IMG/VR virus record: IMGVR_UViG_3300008448_000424
Coordinates: 1 to 30,008 of that record
Source of the DNA: a virus
Reading direction: 5' to 3' (one strand)
Length of the DNA stretch: 30,008 nucleotides
The position numbers and the translations under genes are program-made. Positions 6,313-12,885 of this stretch are shown in pieces. The notes under the pieces are model-generated. The model was not told where the DNA came from. It made no database searches and worked only from the letters and a program-made list of their open reading frames with translations. The first letter of the stretch is position 1. The number at the start of each line of letters is the position of its first letter.

Positions 6313-6510
6313 ATGACAAATATTGAATTGGCAGAAGCCATGCGTCATGGTCTCTTTGCAGATCGTAAGACGGTCAAGAAAGCCTGGGACGAGACTTTTG
6401 AGACGATCGAGCGCCTTCCATGGGCTCATCAGGCTGGTGTTACTACCGCGATCATGGTTCTATTAAACACAATCTCAAATCAAATTCTTGAAAATGAAAA
6501 GGCAAAGTAA
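6313..6510 (+). CDS. Small helical hypothetical protein, 65 aa
   Basis: Starts MTNIELAEAMRHGLFADRKT and forms about three helices (KKAWDETFETIERL, then a hydrophobic AGVTTAIMVLLNTISNQI). Not recognised. A GGAGAAG ribosome site precedes the ATG, and the gene is first in the operon behind promoter copy D. GC content appears somewhat higher than in the surrounding leaders, as expected for coding sequence. Confidence 0.7.
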   Translation: MTNIELAEAMRHGLFADRKTVKKAWDETFETIERLPWAHQAGVTTAIMVLLNTISNQILENEKAK

Positions 6511-6511
6511 T

Positions 6512-6661
6512 ATGTTCAAGACATTTACAGGACAGCCACAATATTGTGTAAAGCGTCTCAGGTCTCTTCATGGCCAGGGATATAAGATTGTCCGCTCACA
6601 TAAGCATCCTGATGGGTCTGAGACTTATGTAATGGAATATATTGGAAGGAACAAAACATGA
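6512..6661 (+). CDS. 49-aa hypothetical protein (DUF4177-like pattern)
   Basis: Starts MFKTFTGQPQYCVKRLRSLH and continues GQGYKIVRSHKHPDGSETYV: a helix, then 'GYKIVxxxxxPDGSETYVM' forming two strands. The gene starts 1 nt after the preceding stop and its TGA overlaps the next ATG (ATGA), so translation is coupled. It resembles the pattern of the 45-residue protein at 5119-5256, although the similarity is weak. No function can be assigned. Confidence 0.6.
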   Translation: MFKTFTGQPQYCVKRLRSLHGQGYKIVRSHKHPDGSETYVMEYIGRNKT

Positions 6662-6834
6662 CGCTTACCGATCAAGTTTTTGACCAAGGTCATCAAGATT
6701 ATTTTGATGGTCGTGGATTGAACCCATATGATCAAGATTCCGAGCATGAATTTCACATGGCTTGGGAAGCAGGATACTTGTGGGGTCAATTTGATGAAGC
6801 CTTCAGGGTCATGGATGAGGAAACATCTGGTTAG
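6658..6834 (+). CDS. Ribosome modulation factor-like small protein
   Basis: A 58-residue protein in which residues 10-45 follow the layout of ribosome modulation factor (RMF): 'GHQDYFDGRGLNPYDQ' corresponds to 'G-Y-x-A-x-x-x-G-R...CPY' of RMF and 'HMAWEAGYLWG' to its 'QWLGGWREA'. RMF binds the 30S subunit near the anti-Shine-Dalgarno region and drives 100S dimer formation in host stationary phase. RMF-like proteins occur in several phages. The gene overlaps the preceding one (ATGA) in an early-type operon, which fits a role in altering host translation. Unlike RMF the protein is acidic rather than basic, so rRNA binding is doubtful and the assignment rests on motif layout. Confidence 0.55.
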   Translation: MTLTDQVFDQGHQDYFDGRGLNPYDQDSEHEFHMAWEAGYLWGQFDEAFRVMDEETSG

Positions 6835-6844
6835 GAAATTTTAA

Positions 6845-7015
6845 ATGAAGAAGCTTGATCCAAGATTTGACCATCACGTCATTGTTGAGTTTAAAGATGG
6901 TCGCAAATTTGTCAGACAAAATCTATCTAAGAAAAAAGCAACCTCTGAAATAGATCGGTATCTAAGAGATAGATTGATTCTGGGTATTAAAAGTGTTAAA
7001 ATGGGATCCAAATAG
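6845..7015 (+). CDS. Small basic hypothetical protein, 56 aa
   Basis: Starts MKKLDPRFDHHVIVEFKDGR and continues with a basic helix (QNLSKKKATSEIDRYLRDRL). A two-strand, one-helix protein by inspection. Its stop codon lies in the loop of the following terminator hairpin, so translation to the end would melt the 5' arm. It is the last gene of the plus-strand cluster and starts 10 nt after the RMF-like gene. No family recognised. Confidence 0.6.
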   Translation: MKKLDPRFDHHVIVEFKDGRKFVRQNLSKKKATSEIDRYLRDRLILGIKSVKMGSK

Positions 7016-7030
7016 GATCCCATTTTTTTT
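6998..7030 (+). terminator. Strong hairpin terminator between convergent genes
   Basis: ATGGGATCC (7001-7009) pairs with GGATCCCAT (7015-7023) around a 5-nt loop, extended by AAA/TTT, followed by T to 7030. It ends the plus-strand operon and, with a weaker T run, may also slow the converging minus-strand transcript of the glycosyltransferase gene. Confidence 0.85.
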
Positions 7031-7958
7031 ATACCATTGATCTAAGGAGAGTTTCCCACTCTCCTTTTCTTTTTTCCCAATTATAGAAATAATCAAAATA
7101 TTGTTTCTGAAAATCTAGATAAGGATCTGTATTTCCTTTATTCTTTTTCATTACCTTGATTGCTGTCTCTAAAGTATGTGCAAATTGAACAGCGTGAGCA
7201 TTTTTATTTTCATTCCAGGGATACATCATTGCAAAATTAGAACAGGTCTCAGGCAGAGCTGCATAATTGGGACATACAACAAGATTCATTGCTGACATTG
7301 CTTCTATCACTGAAAGGCAACTTGTTTCAGGCCAGATACAAGGATAAGCAAAGATGTGTGATTTCTTCAGAGCATCTCTCACCTCATCATTAGAAACACC
7401 CCCATGATATGTTATCTGAGGATGGTTTCTACAACGATCAAATAATAATTTATAAGGTTCATCTCTTTGTTCCCAACCATATACACTAAAAGATGAATAA
7501 ACGTCTAGGTGTATATCTGAATGGCGTTGTGCCAATTCTTCAAATACAGGAACAAGAATCTCTAATCCACGATGAGGAGTGGTATGATAGATAATATTAA
7601 TAGTTCCATTATAAGGTTTAGTATCTATCTCAATTGGTTTAATAGCATTTTTTAATACTACACAATCTGAATAGGGAACACCAGAAACAAGATTATATAA
7701 TTGCATTTGCCAATCCGACACAGCAACTATCTTATCAAAACGTTTACGTTGTATAGGGTCTTTAAGATGTTCTGATTCAGGATCGTTTGGCAAATCATGT
7801 AACCAAAGAATCTTTTTTTTACCTTCTTCTAAATCACGAACTCTTGAAGGTATAATTTGAAATTTATCCAGCAAATCACGAGGCAAAGAACTATGAAGAC
7901 GTTCTTGCATAAGTTCAGTGCCACCACGGGCGTTCTTATTTAATTCATTCTTTTCCAT
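7029..7958 (-). CDS. Glycosyltransferase, GT-B fold (family 4-like)
   Basis: A 309-residue GT-B enzyme. The N-terminus contains NARGGTELM (9-17), the start of the donor/acceptor cleft; the middle has IIYHTTPHRGLEILVPVFEE (122-141), the beginning of the C-terminal Rossmann domain; then 'FAYPCIWPETSCLSVIEAMS' (203-222) with the E-x7-E pair (E211, E219) of family 4. Such enzymes transfer an activated sugar to sugar, lipid, protein or DNA bases. In a T4-like phage it may modify DNA, a virion protein or the cell surface; the substrate cannot be read here. The protein is shorter than cellular family 4 enzymes at the N-terminus but complete, with AGG before the ATG. It lies alone between a convergent terminator and the holin-like gene. 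Confidence 0.88.
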   Translation of the reverse strand: MEKNELNKNARGGTELMQERLHSSLPRDLLDKFQIIPSRVRDLEEGKKKILWLHDLPNDPESEHLKDPIQRKRFDKIVAVSDWQMQLYNLVSGVPYSDCVVLKNAIKPIEIDTKPYNGTINIIYHTTPHRGLEILVPVFEELAQRHSDIHLDVYSSFSVYGWEQRDEPYKLLFDRCRNHPQITYHGGVSNDEVRDALKKSHIFAYPCIWPETSCLSVIEAMSAMNLVVCPNYAALPETCSNFAMMYPWNENKNAHAVQFAHTLETAIKVMKKNKGNTDPYLDFQKQYFDYFYNWEKRKGEWETLLRSMV

Positions 7959-7980
7959 AACAAAAACCTATAATAAAAAA

Positions 7981-8319
7981 TCAATCTTGTTTCTTAAAGA
8001 TTGATCCAGGTAACTTCAATTCAACTTTTTCATCTTGAAGCCCAATGAGAAGGCGGGCAGCAAAAGATATCAAACTCCATGCGCAGAAACCCAATACAAC
8101 AGAAGTTGCAATTAGGTTATCTGAGGAAGAACTCCAGTGCAACCACTCAATTGCAACAGGTGCAAATATCACAGCTGCTAACACACTTAGTCCTGATCTT
8201 ATTGCTGCATCCCAAACATTACAAGGCGTATAAAAGGCCATGAATGATACTCCACCAAGAAGACCGCCTAGACCAGAAATAAATTTAGCCATTAGCGGGG
8301 TCATAATTGGATCCGACAT
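7981..8319 (-). CDS. Holin-like three-helix membrane protein
   Basis: A 112-residue protein with three hydrophobic helices at about 13-31, 42-60 and 69-93 and a charged tail (DEKVELKLPG...KKQD). Size, three membrane segments and a charged C-terminus match class I holins, which make the inner-membrane holes at lysis. A late-promoter-like AATAAATA box 34-41 nt upstream supports late expression, as expected for a holin. No endolysin is next to it, and spanin genes are 6 kb away, so the call is based on architecture alone. AGGAAC precedes the ATG at 8319. Other small membrane proteins remain possible. Confidence 0.5.
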   Translation of the reverse strand: MSDPIMTPLMAKFISGLGGLLGGVSFMAFYTPCNVWDAAIRSGLSVLAAVIFAPVAIEWLHWSSSSDNLIATSVVLGFCAWSLISFAARLLIGLQDEKVELKLPGSIFKKQD

Positions 8320-8328
8320 GATTGTTCC

Positions 8329-8367
8329 TAGTATTAATATGGGTATTACTATTATTTATTAATACTA
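8329..8367. repeat. 10-bp inverted repeat upstream of holin-like gene
   Basis: TAGTATTAAT (8329-8338) and ATTAATACTA (8358-8367) are perfect inverted copies 19 nt apart. All pairs but one are A-T. The left copy lies in the leader just before the ribosome site of the holin-like gene. Confidence 0.6.
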
Positions 8368-8597
8368 ATAATTGAATCATATCTAAATGAACGCCAACCT
8401 TCTTTTTCTACATCCCAAACAGAAACAACATTATCATTTTCTTTTTTCTCACGATCTGTCTTTTTTTCGTGAGGTTTAATTAGCTCATCCATAAGCGTAC
8501 ATTTCATATCACGCTCAGAACCATCTGTTTTTGTAAATTTTACATTTACAACACCATGCTTAAGCATATTTTGAATATTGGTTTTAGAGAGCTCCAT
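8352..8597 (-). CDS. SH3-barrel-like conserved phage protein
   Basis: From the ATG at 8597 the product is 81 residues. It starts MELSKTNIQNMLKHGVVNVK, then has VKFTKTDGSERDMKCTLMDE, a charged linker (KPHEKKTDREKKENDN) and VSVWDVEKEGWRSFRYDSI. This order matches small proteins annotated in T4-like phages as SH3 beta-barrel fold-containing or DUF2693-like ('VxFxKxDGxxRxMxCT ... vVWDvexxgWRSFRxdsi'). Function is unknown; binding of nucleic acid or protein partners is typical of the fold. A GTG start 15 nt upstream is possible. It overlaps the glutaredoxin gene by 14 nt. Confidence 0.8.
   Translation of the reverse strand: MELSKTNIQNMLKHGVVNVKFTKTDGSERDMKCTLMDELIKPHEKKTDREKKENDNVVSVWDVEKEGWRSFRYDSIISINK
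8353..8360 (-). promoter_or_regulatory. T4-type late promoter-like box AATAAATA
   Basis: AATAAATA on the minus strand, 34-41 nt before the holin-like start and overlapping the stop codon of the upstream gene. The same variant precedes the 802-residue gene. Confidence 0.45.
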
Positions 8598-8835
8598 CAC
8601 CATGTCCACCACTTGTTTCCTCCAAATATGCTTTCAATTCTTCATAACCACCAATTCTTTTACCGTCTACTACGACAATAGGAACTGTTCTTACACCCGG
8701 AAACATTTCAGTAATCTCATTAATACCAATATCTTCACCAACAATTGAATAACTATAATTCATTCCATATTGATTTAATATTTGTTTTGCTGCAACACAC
8801 CAATTGCAATTTGGTCTTCCATACACTTCAATCAT
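8584..8835 (-). CDS. grx: Glutaredoxin
   Basis: An 83-residue glutaredoxin-fold protein: strand MIEVYGRPNC leading to the dithiol C10-N-W-C13, the cis-proline TVPIVVVDG (50-58, P52) and the glutathione-binding IGGYEEL (61-67). Glutaredoxins reduce disulfides; in phages they usually regenerate ribonucleotide reductase. The class II reductase encoded 2 kb upstream has a C-terminal cysteine pair that needs such a partner, so the two probably work together. AAGGA stands 7 nt before the ATG. It overlaps the upstream gene by 8 nt. The CNWC active site differs from the common CPYC. Confidence 0.92.
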   Translation of the reverse strand: MIEVYGRPNCNWCVAAKQILNQYGMNYSYSIVGEDIGINEITEMFPGVRTVPIVVVDGKRIGGYEELKAYLEETSGGHGDGAL

Positions 8836-9109
8836 TTGACATCCTTATACCTGTATCTTTATCTGATCTCTTCCATGGACCAAAAGCAGCAGGATGATTT
8901 CCCTCGACGCGGATGAATCTTTTATTAGTTTCATTTTTATTTGGGTTTGGAATGGTAACCATGGTACGTTTACCCCTTGCCCAGAACTTAAGCTTAGCTT
9001 CAAGTTTATCAATTTCAGTTCTATCTCTTTTAATAGCTTTTCTCAATTTATCAGAAACACTATTACGTTCACCTTTGGAGGTGTACTTTGTTCTTTTACT
9101 TACTGCCAT
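8828..9109 (-). CDS. Conserved basic phage protein, 93 aa
   Basis: Starts MAVSKRTKYTSKGERNSVSD; a basic coiled-coil-like helix (DKLRKAIKRDRTEIDKLEAK) is followed by an aromatic beta segment (VTIPNPNKNETNKRFIRV, then FGPWKRS). Similar proteins are, from memory, found beside glutaredoxin or zinc-ribbon genes in cyanophages, with no known function. A TTG start two codons upstream is less likely than the ATG at 9109, which has GAGG at a good distance and follows the previous stop by 2 nt. Confidence 0.75.
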   Translation of the reverse strand: MAVSKRTKYTSKGERNSVSDKLRKAIKRDRTEIDKLEAKLKFWARGKRTMVTIPNPNKNETNKRFIRVEGNHPAAFGPWKRSDKDTGIRMSND

Positions 9110-9111
9110 AA

Positions 9112-9336
9112 TCAATCCTCTGCTGCAACTTCAATAATGTTCTTTTCAACTACACCCATGCAACATATACATTTAAAATAAACCATACTTGCACGGGGGT
9201 TCTTACCATTTAATGCAAAATTTGTGAGAACTAAGGATCTGTTACCTGAACCACATTTTGGACAATTGCCGACAACTACAGGTACATTACTACCTTGTTC
9301 AGCACAGACCCTTATTTGTTCATCACTTCTTTGCAT
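9112..9336 (-). CDS. Zinc-ribbon protein, 74 aa
   Basis: Starts MQRSDEQIRVCAEQGSNVPV. Two CxxC knuckles, C25-P-K-C28 and C56-I-C-C59 with an extra C58, are separated by about 27 residues, as in zinc ribbons that bind nucleic acid or transcription proteins. The longer in-frame ATG at 9405 lies within the preceding gene in another frame, so the ATG at 9336 with a 14-nt overlap is preferred. The ribosome site (AAAGAAGA) is weak, which leaves the exact start uncertain. Role unknown. Confidence 0.7.
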   Translation of the reverse strand: MQRSDEQIRVCAEQGSNVPVVVGNCPKCGSGNRSLVLTNFALNGKNPRASMVYFKCICCMGVVEKNIIEVAAED

Positions 9337-9565
9337 TCTTCTTTGTATTCTTTGCTTTTGCCTTAGGTGCAGTTTCTTTTGCTTTCTTGGTTGGTTTGGA
9401 TTCAACCTTGATTGCTTCTGCTAACTTCTGTTCTACTTCTTTAAGTTCTGCTGTTGCTACTGTTTCTACTTTAGCAACAGTTGTTTTTACTTCTACTTGT
9501 TTTACTTCTTCTTTAGTACTGTTAAGTCCAACACCGAAGAATTCTTTAAGCCAATTCAATAACAT
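9323..9565 (-). CDS. Lys/Ala/Val-rich H1-like small protein
   Basis: An 80-residue low-complexity protein. A hydrophobic start (MLLNWLKEFFGVGLNS) is followed by a Val/Thr/Glu/Lys repeat region and a very basic Lys/Ala tail (ETAPKAKAKNTKKNAKK). The tail resembles bacterial histone-H1-like or nucleoid-binding C-termini, but composition alone cannot prove DNA binding. Its start overlaps the end of the RuvC-like gene by 20 nt and its end overlaps the zinc-ribbon gene. The opposite strand also carries a long open frame here, a side effect of the biased composition. Confidence 0.65.
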   Translation of the reverse strand: MLLNWLKEFFGVGLNSTKEEVKQVEVKTTVAKVETVATAELKEVEQKLAEAIKVESKPTKKAKETAPKAKAKNTKKNAKK

Positions 9566-10106
9566 TTTTTAACTCCTGTTCATGTCCATATTTACAAATA
9601 AAATAGCTGTCAATTATGTCAGAAGAAGGATTCCATTGTTTATCTGTTAATGATAATTTCTTCTTAATATAATAGCCAGTATTTTCTTCAAATACATCTT
9701 GCAAAAGTTGCTTATTGGCGTTTCCTTTACCTGTCGCAAACTTTTTTATTACTGTAGGAGGAACTATAGTATAATCATAGCACCTTCTAAAGAGAAAGTG
9801 TTTAAGTAGTCCGGCATTCTCGGCTATGTTAAACACCCGACCTGTTGATCCCATTGAGTATCCTTCCATGTATACTTTGGCATCTTCAGGAATCTTTGAT
9901 ACTGCCCATTTAGCAATATTATAATATCTTTGTTCGTCACTATAGTAATCTTCGTGTAAATCGCCTTGTATATTGTCAAAATCAATATTTAATTTTTTAC
10001 TATCAGTCAAATAATAAAATTTACACTTTGAGAACCCAAAATTTTTAGAATCACAAATACATATACAAGGTGAAGTTAAACTATAATCAATTCCAACTAT
10101 TATCAT
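9546..10106 (-). CDS. RuvC-like Holliday junction resolvase
   Basis: A 186-residue RNase H-fold nuclease of the phage RuvC-like group. Acidic residues line up as D7 (GIDYSLTSP), E81 (VYMEGYSMGSTGRVF), D163 and D166 (SSDIIDSYFI). Between them are the RuvC-like IAENAGLLKHFL (94-105) and TVIKKFATGKGNANKQ (118-133). These enzymes cut branched DNA and would help resolve recombination and replication intermediates before packaging. The gene lies in the RNR-primase operon, 8 nt after the preceding stop. RuvC of bacteria is slightly shorter; nothing appears missing. Confidence 0.88.
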   Translation of the reverse strand: MIIVGIDYSLTSPCICICDSKNFGFSKCKFYYLTDSKKLNIDFDNIQGDLHEDYYSDEQRYYNIAKWAVSKIPEDAKVYMEGYSMGSTGRVFNIAENAGLLKHFLFRRCYDYTIVPPTVIKKFATGKGNANKQLLQDVFEENTGYYIKKKLSLTDKQWNPSSDIIDSYFICKYGHEQELKNVIELA

Positions 10107-10114
10107 ACAACTAT

Positions 10115-10345
10115 TTATTCGTCGTCGTAATCAAAACTGTCTTCGTCTTCTTCGTACAAAGGTTCATCATCTTCATTATCCTGCAGATATTTTTCTAGGA
10201 TATCATCAAACACATGATCCTGATCAAGACTTTCCTCTGCATCATGTGTTCCTACTAAATCAAAAAGTTTTTTATAGATCTCGGATCTTGTATTTTCTTC
10301 TTTGACTGATTCTAAAAGAACTTCAATTAATGCGTCCCAATCCAT
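10115..10345 (-). CDS. Small acidic hypothetical protein, 76 aa
   Basis: Starts MDWDALIEVLLESVKEENTR and ends with a very acidic tail (NEDDEPLYEEDEDSFDYDDE). The ATG overlaps the stop of the DUF1289-like gene by 1 nt (TAATG). Acidic tails of this kind occur in small phage regulators and ssDNA-binding-like proteins, but the body has no recognisable fold. Its position between RNR and resolvase genes suggests a replication-related role without stating which. Confidence 0.7.
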   Translation of the reverse strand: MDWDALIEVLLESVKEENTRSEIYKKLFDLVGTHDAEESLDQDHVFDDILEKYLQDNEDDEPLYEEDEDSFDYDDE

Positions 10346-10506
10346 TATTTCTTCCTCTTCAATTGCTCTATAATTTCATAACGTTGATCATTTGTATATA
10401 TGCGCCATTTTTGAATCTGTTCTAAAGTCCTGCCACATCCGATACAGATAGACGTGACAGGATCTAACTTACATAATTTGACGCAAGGTGTTAGAACAAT
10501 TCGCAT
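10345..10506 (-). CDS. DUF1289-like mini-protein nested at RNR end
   Basis: A 53-residue gene starting MRIVLTPCVKLCKLDPVTSI. Four cysteines (C8, C12, C21, C24) in the order PCVKLC-x8-CIGCGRTLEQIQKW match the DUF1289 family, small Cys-rich proteins of unknown function found mostly in Proteobacteria. The ATG lies inside the last codons of the RNR gene, in another frame, giving a 16-nt overlap, and the stop overlaps the next ATG by 1 nt. The C-terminus (TNDQRYEIIEQLKRKK) also fits the family ending. Metal binding is likely from the cysteine spacing. The match is convincing although the gene is short. Confidence 0.82.
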   Translation of the reverse strand: MRIVLTPCVKLCKLDPVTSICIGCGRTLEQIQKWRIYTNDQRYEIIEQLKRKK

Positions 10507-12704
10507 CCACCACCAACACAAGCAGCAGATCCAATAGTATCAACATCAATATACTTAACTTCTTTTAATTCATCTTCCCATTTAATATCTTGAATGGTTT
10601 GTTGAATTTTTTCCCATTTATGAAGTAAGTAAACATCCTTAAAGCAATATTCAGTCTTCTTAATATCACCATCAAAATAGTTAGTAGCAAACTTTTTAAA
10701 TCTACGAACCCAATCTCTCTTAAGTGTATTTTGATGATTATCTGCTGAAAGATCTTCACCATAACCATTTGCAGTCATGCAAGCAAGCCAAAGATTATCA
10801 AAACACTTCAATGCTTCAACAATAATACCTGATGCCATGATAGCACCAGCGCCATACTTTTCAGTAAGCTGGGCTGCATTTAATACTTGTGTATTTGGTG
10901 CTTGAAAATAATCTTTATCCCCTGTCATAGGAAGAAAGGAAATACCAGCAAAGTAGTTGCGATTATTAAATACGTACTCTTCAATCTCATCCCAGTTGTC
11001 AACAATGACAGTATTAGAAACATTATGGCGTATGCCAGGATGAGCGCATCTTTCAATATTAGTTCCTGCATTGACCCAATACTCCTGAGCCTTCTTAATC
11101 AAATCTAAATGCTTAATACCAATGAGTTCATCTTTGAAGATAGAACCTTCTTTAGCAACAACAGGGAAAGATACAACATAATCAGTCTTACCTGATGACC
11201 ATGCTGATTCTTCTACCATGTTAGGATTGATTCTCTTGATAAGCTTTGCAACCTCTGTATCTTTGTTTAACTGAATGTTACGAATATACATTGGTGAATG
11301 ATCAGCGTGAATACCAGAAGCCGTCATCAATAGGACAGAGGCATTCCCGGAAGGCTTAACACAAGTAGTACGAGCAGCAGGATTAATCCCAAGTAATCCA
11401 GCCACTTCTCTATTTGTTTCTTTAACAATTTCAGCTCCTTTTTGTAGAATCTTTTCATTAAACAGAGTCTTTGGATTATTCATCCAACCTGTAATAGAAA
11501 CACCGAGAAGTGCTTCTCTATCAAAGATGGCTTTAGAAGCAGGTGAAAGAAATTTGAAATCTGTATAACCAGCTTGTAATGTTCCTAAGATTGCAGCTGC
11601 ACGGCAAGCCTTAAAGAATGTTTCTTCATTATCACACATACCACCATTAATCTCAGTTAAATTGCAACCTTGCCATCCTGATTGACCATCAATTTGCGGA
11701 TACATTCCAATTTCAACGCATGGGTTAGTTGTGATATCCTTATCATCAACAAAGAAGAATCCAGGTTCACCAAATTGTTTAATTGATGTCATAAGGTTTG
11801 CAAATTGTTCCTTTGTTATTTCGTTGCGAACAATAACAGCAGAGTTATTAGAACGACCACGCTGAGGATTATCGATATACCAGTTACCAGTCTTAGCGGA
11901 AGCCATTTCTCCATCATCAGCTGAGAATAGGCAGATAGTAGCAGAGCGGCGAACACCACCAGCAAGAACTGCATCAGCAGCGTGCATAACAATATCATAT
12001 ACATGGATTGACCTCAATGAAGATGTCTTCTCATTAAGAGTAAGACCGGTTAAAATATATTCAATACGATCAAGTGAGCGACGAAGAGGTTCAGGACCTG
12101 GTGCTTTGAATCCGCCAGAAATCTTTGCACCTTTTGGACGAATGAGAGAAAGATCAAAAGCAACCTTACGACCCGCATACTCAGGATACTTACCACCATT
12201 CTCAAAGAAAGAAGACATGAGCACATCAAGAGCTGTTGCCCAACCTTCTACTGAATCCTCTACAGTATGAAGCTTAGGTGATTTTGTACGATGAACTAAT
12301 TTTGGAAGCTTACCAACATGATGAGATTGAACAGAGAATCCTGCACCAGCACCACAAAGAAGAATATAGAAAATCTCACCAAAGAATTCTGGACGATCTG
12401 CATAAGAAGAAGTACAATTATACATTCTCATTTGATGTTTAAATAGTTGTTCACCACCAAATTGAAGAGCACGTTGAGCACCAAGAACTAATTTTTGTTT
12501 ATAAGCAGTTGCAGCCTCATCAATATAGGCCATAAGTTTTGAAGACATCTTATCAGCATAAAAACCAGAATGCATTTTCATAACACGGTTTACTGCCTCT
12601 GACCATGTCTCATAACGACCCTCTTCTTCTACAAATCTAGCATAACCTTCATAGAACTTGGCATCGGAAAGTAATTTCTTTGTATCTTTATAAGTTGCAA
12701 CCAT
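10491..12704 (-). CDS. nrdJ: Class II (B12-dependent) ribonucleotide reductase, monomeric
   Basis: At 737 residues this is almost the length of the monomeric adenosylcobalamin-dependent ribonucleoside-triphosphate reductase of Lactobacillus (739). Seen: active-site C97 (MYNCTSS), C329 in NPCVEIGM (thiyl-radical cysteine; usually NPCGE), C347 in GWQGCNLTEIN, and the C-terminal redox pair C729-VGGG-C734. Also GAGAGFSVQ (118-126), AGGVRRSATI (248-257) and KPSGNASVLL. It makes deoxynucleotides from ribonucleotides, using host or salvaged B12 and no separate radical subunit; consistent with this, no nrdB is seen. The encoded glutaredoxin could reduce the C-terminal pair. AGAGG precedes the ATG. 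Upstream is a 59-residue gene and then primase. Confidence 0.95.
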   Translation of the reverse strand: MVATYKDTKKLLSDAKFYEGYARFVEEEGRYETWSEAVNRVMKMHSGFYADKMSSKLMAYIDEAATAYKQKLVLGAQRALQFGGEQLFKHQMRMYNCTSSYADRPEFFGEIFYILLCGAGAGFSVQSHHVGKLPKLVHRTKSPKLHTVEDSVEGWATALDVLMSSFFENGGKYPEYAGRKVAFDLSLIRPKGAKISGGFKAPGPEPLRRSLDRIEYILTGLTLNEKTSSLRSIHVYDIVMHAADAVLAGGVRRSATICLFSADDGEMASAKTGNWYIDNPQRGRSNNSAVIVRNEITKEQFANLMTSIKQFGEPGFFFVDDKDITTNPCVEIGMYPQIDGQSGWQGCNLTEINGGMCDNEETFFKACRAAAILGTLQAGYTDFKFLSPASKAIFDREALLGVSITGWMNNPKTLFNEKILQKGAEIVKETNREVAGLLGINPAARTTCVKPSGNASVLLMTASGIHADHSPMYIRNIQLNKDTEVAKLIKRINPNMVEESAWSSGKTDYVVSFPVVAKEGSIFKDELIGIKHLDLIKKAQEYWVNAGTNIERCAHPGIRHNVSNTVIVDNWDEIEEYVFNNRNYFAGISFLPMTGDKDYFQAPNTQVLNAAQLTEKYGAGAIMASGIIVEALKCFDNLWLACMTANGYGEDLSADNHQNTLKRDWVRRFKKFATNYFDGDIKKTEYCFKDVYLLHKWEKIQQTIQDIKWEDELKEVKYIDVDTIGSAACVGGGCELF

Positions 12705-12705
12705 C

Positions 12706-12885
12706 TCAGACCTCTTCTTCTTTTTTTCTTAAAATAACTTTATTATCCTCAACAACCCATTCAAGTTCAGTTTCTACATTCCAGCCCATATGTTCGGCAA
12801 TACCATCTAGATCAATAAAGTATTCATCTGAATCACGATCATATTGAAGAGTTCTCGTCCACCTAGTATATTCAATATTACTCAC
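12706..12885 (-). CDS. 59-aa acidic phage protein, GTG start
   Basis: Starts (GTG) MSNIEYTRWTRTLQYDRDSD and continues EYFIDLDGIAEHMGWNVETE, ending with a basic-acidic helix. A conserved-looking 'DEYFIDLDGIAEHMGW' core suggests a small alpha/beta protein. GGAG stands 6 nt before the GTG, and the GTG overlaps the primase stop (GTGTGA). One base separates its stop from the RNR ATG. It is therefore translated between primase and RNR, but no function is recognised. Confidence 0.7.
   Translation of the reverse strand: MSNIEYTRWTRTLQYDRDSDEYFIDLDGIAEHMGWNVETELEWVVEDNKVILRKKEEEV

Noticed and set aside
9323-9405. Programmed frameshift joining the Lys/Ala-rich and zinc-ribbon genes
   Set aside because: The frames overlap, but no slippery heptamer or following structure is visible, and a start codon exists at 9336.
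9258-9572. 104-codon open frame on the plus strand
   Set aside because: It is antisense to the Lys/Ala-rich gene; the frame is open only because of that gene's biased codons, and its product is a meaningless Phe/Leu/Val run without a ribosome site.
10113-10120. AATAAATA late-promoter-like box before the RuvC-like gene
   Set aside because: It ends only 7 nt before the ATG, so transcription would begin inside the gene; probably a chance overlap with a stop codon.
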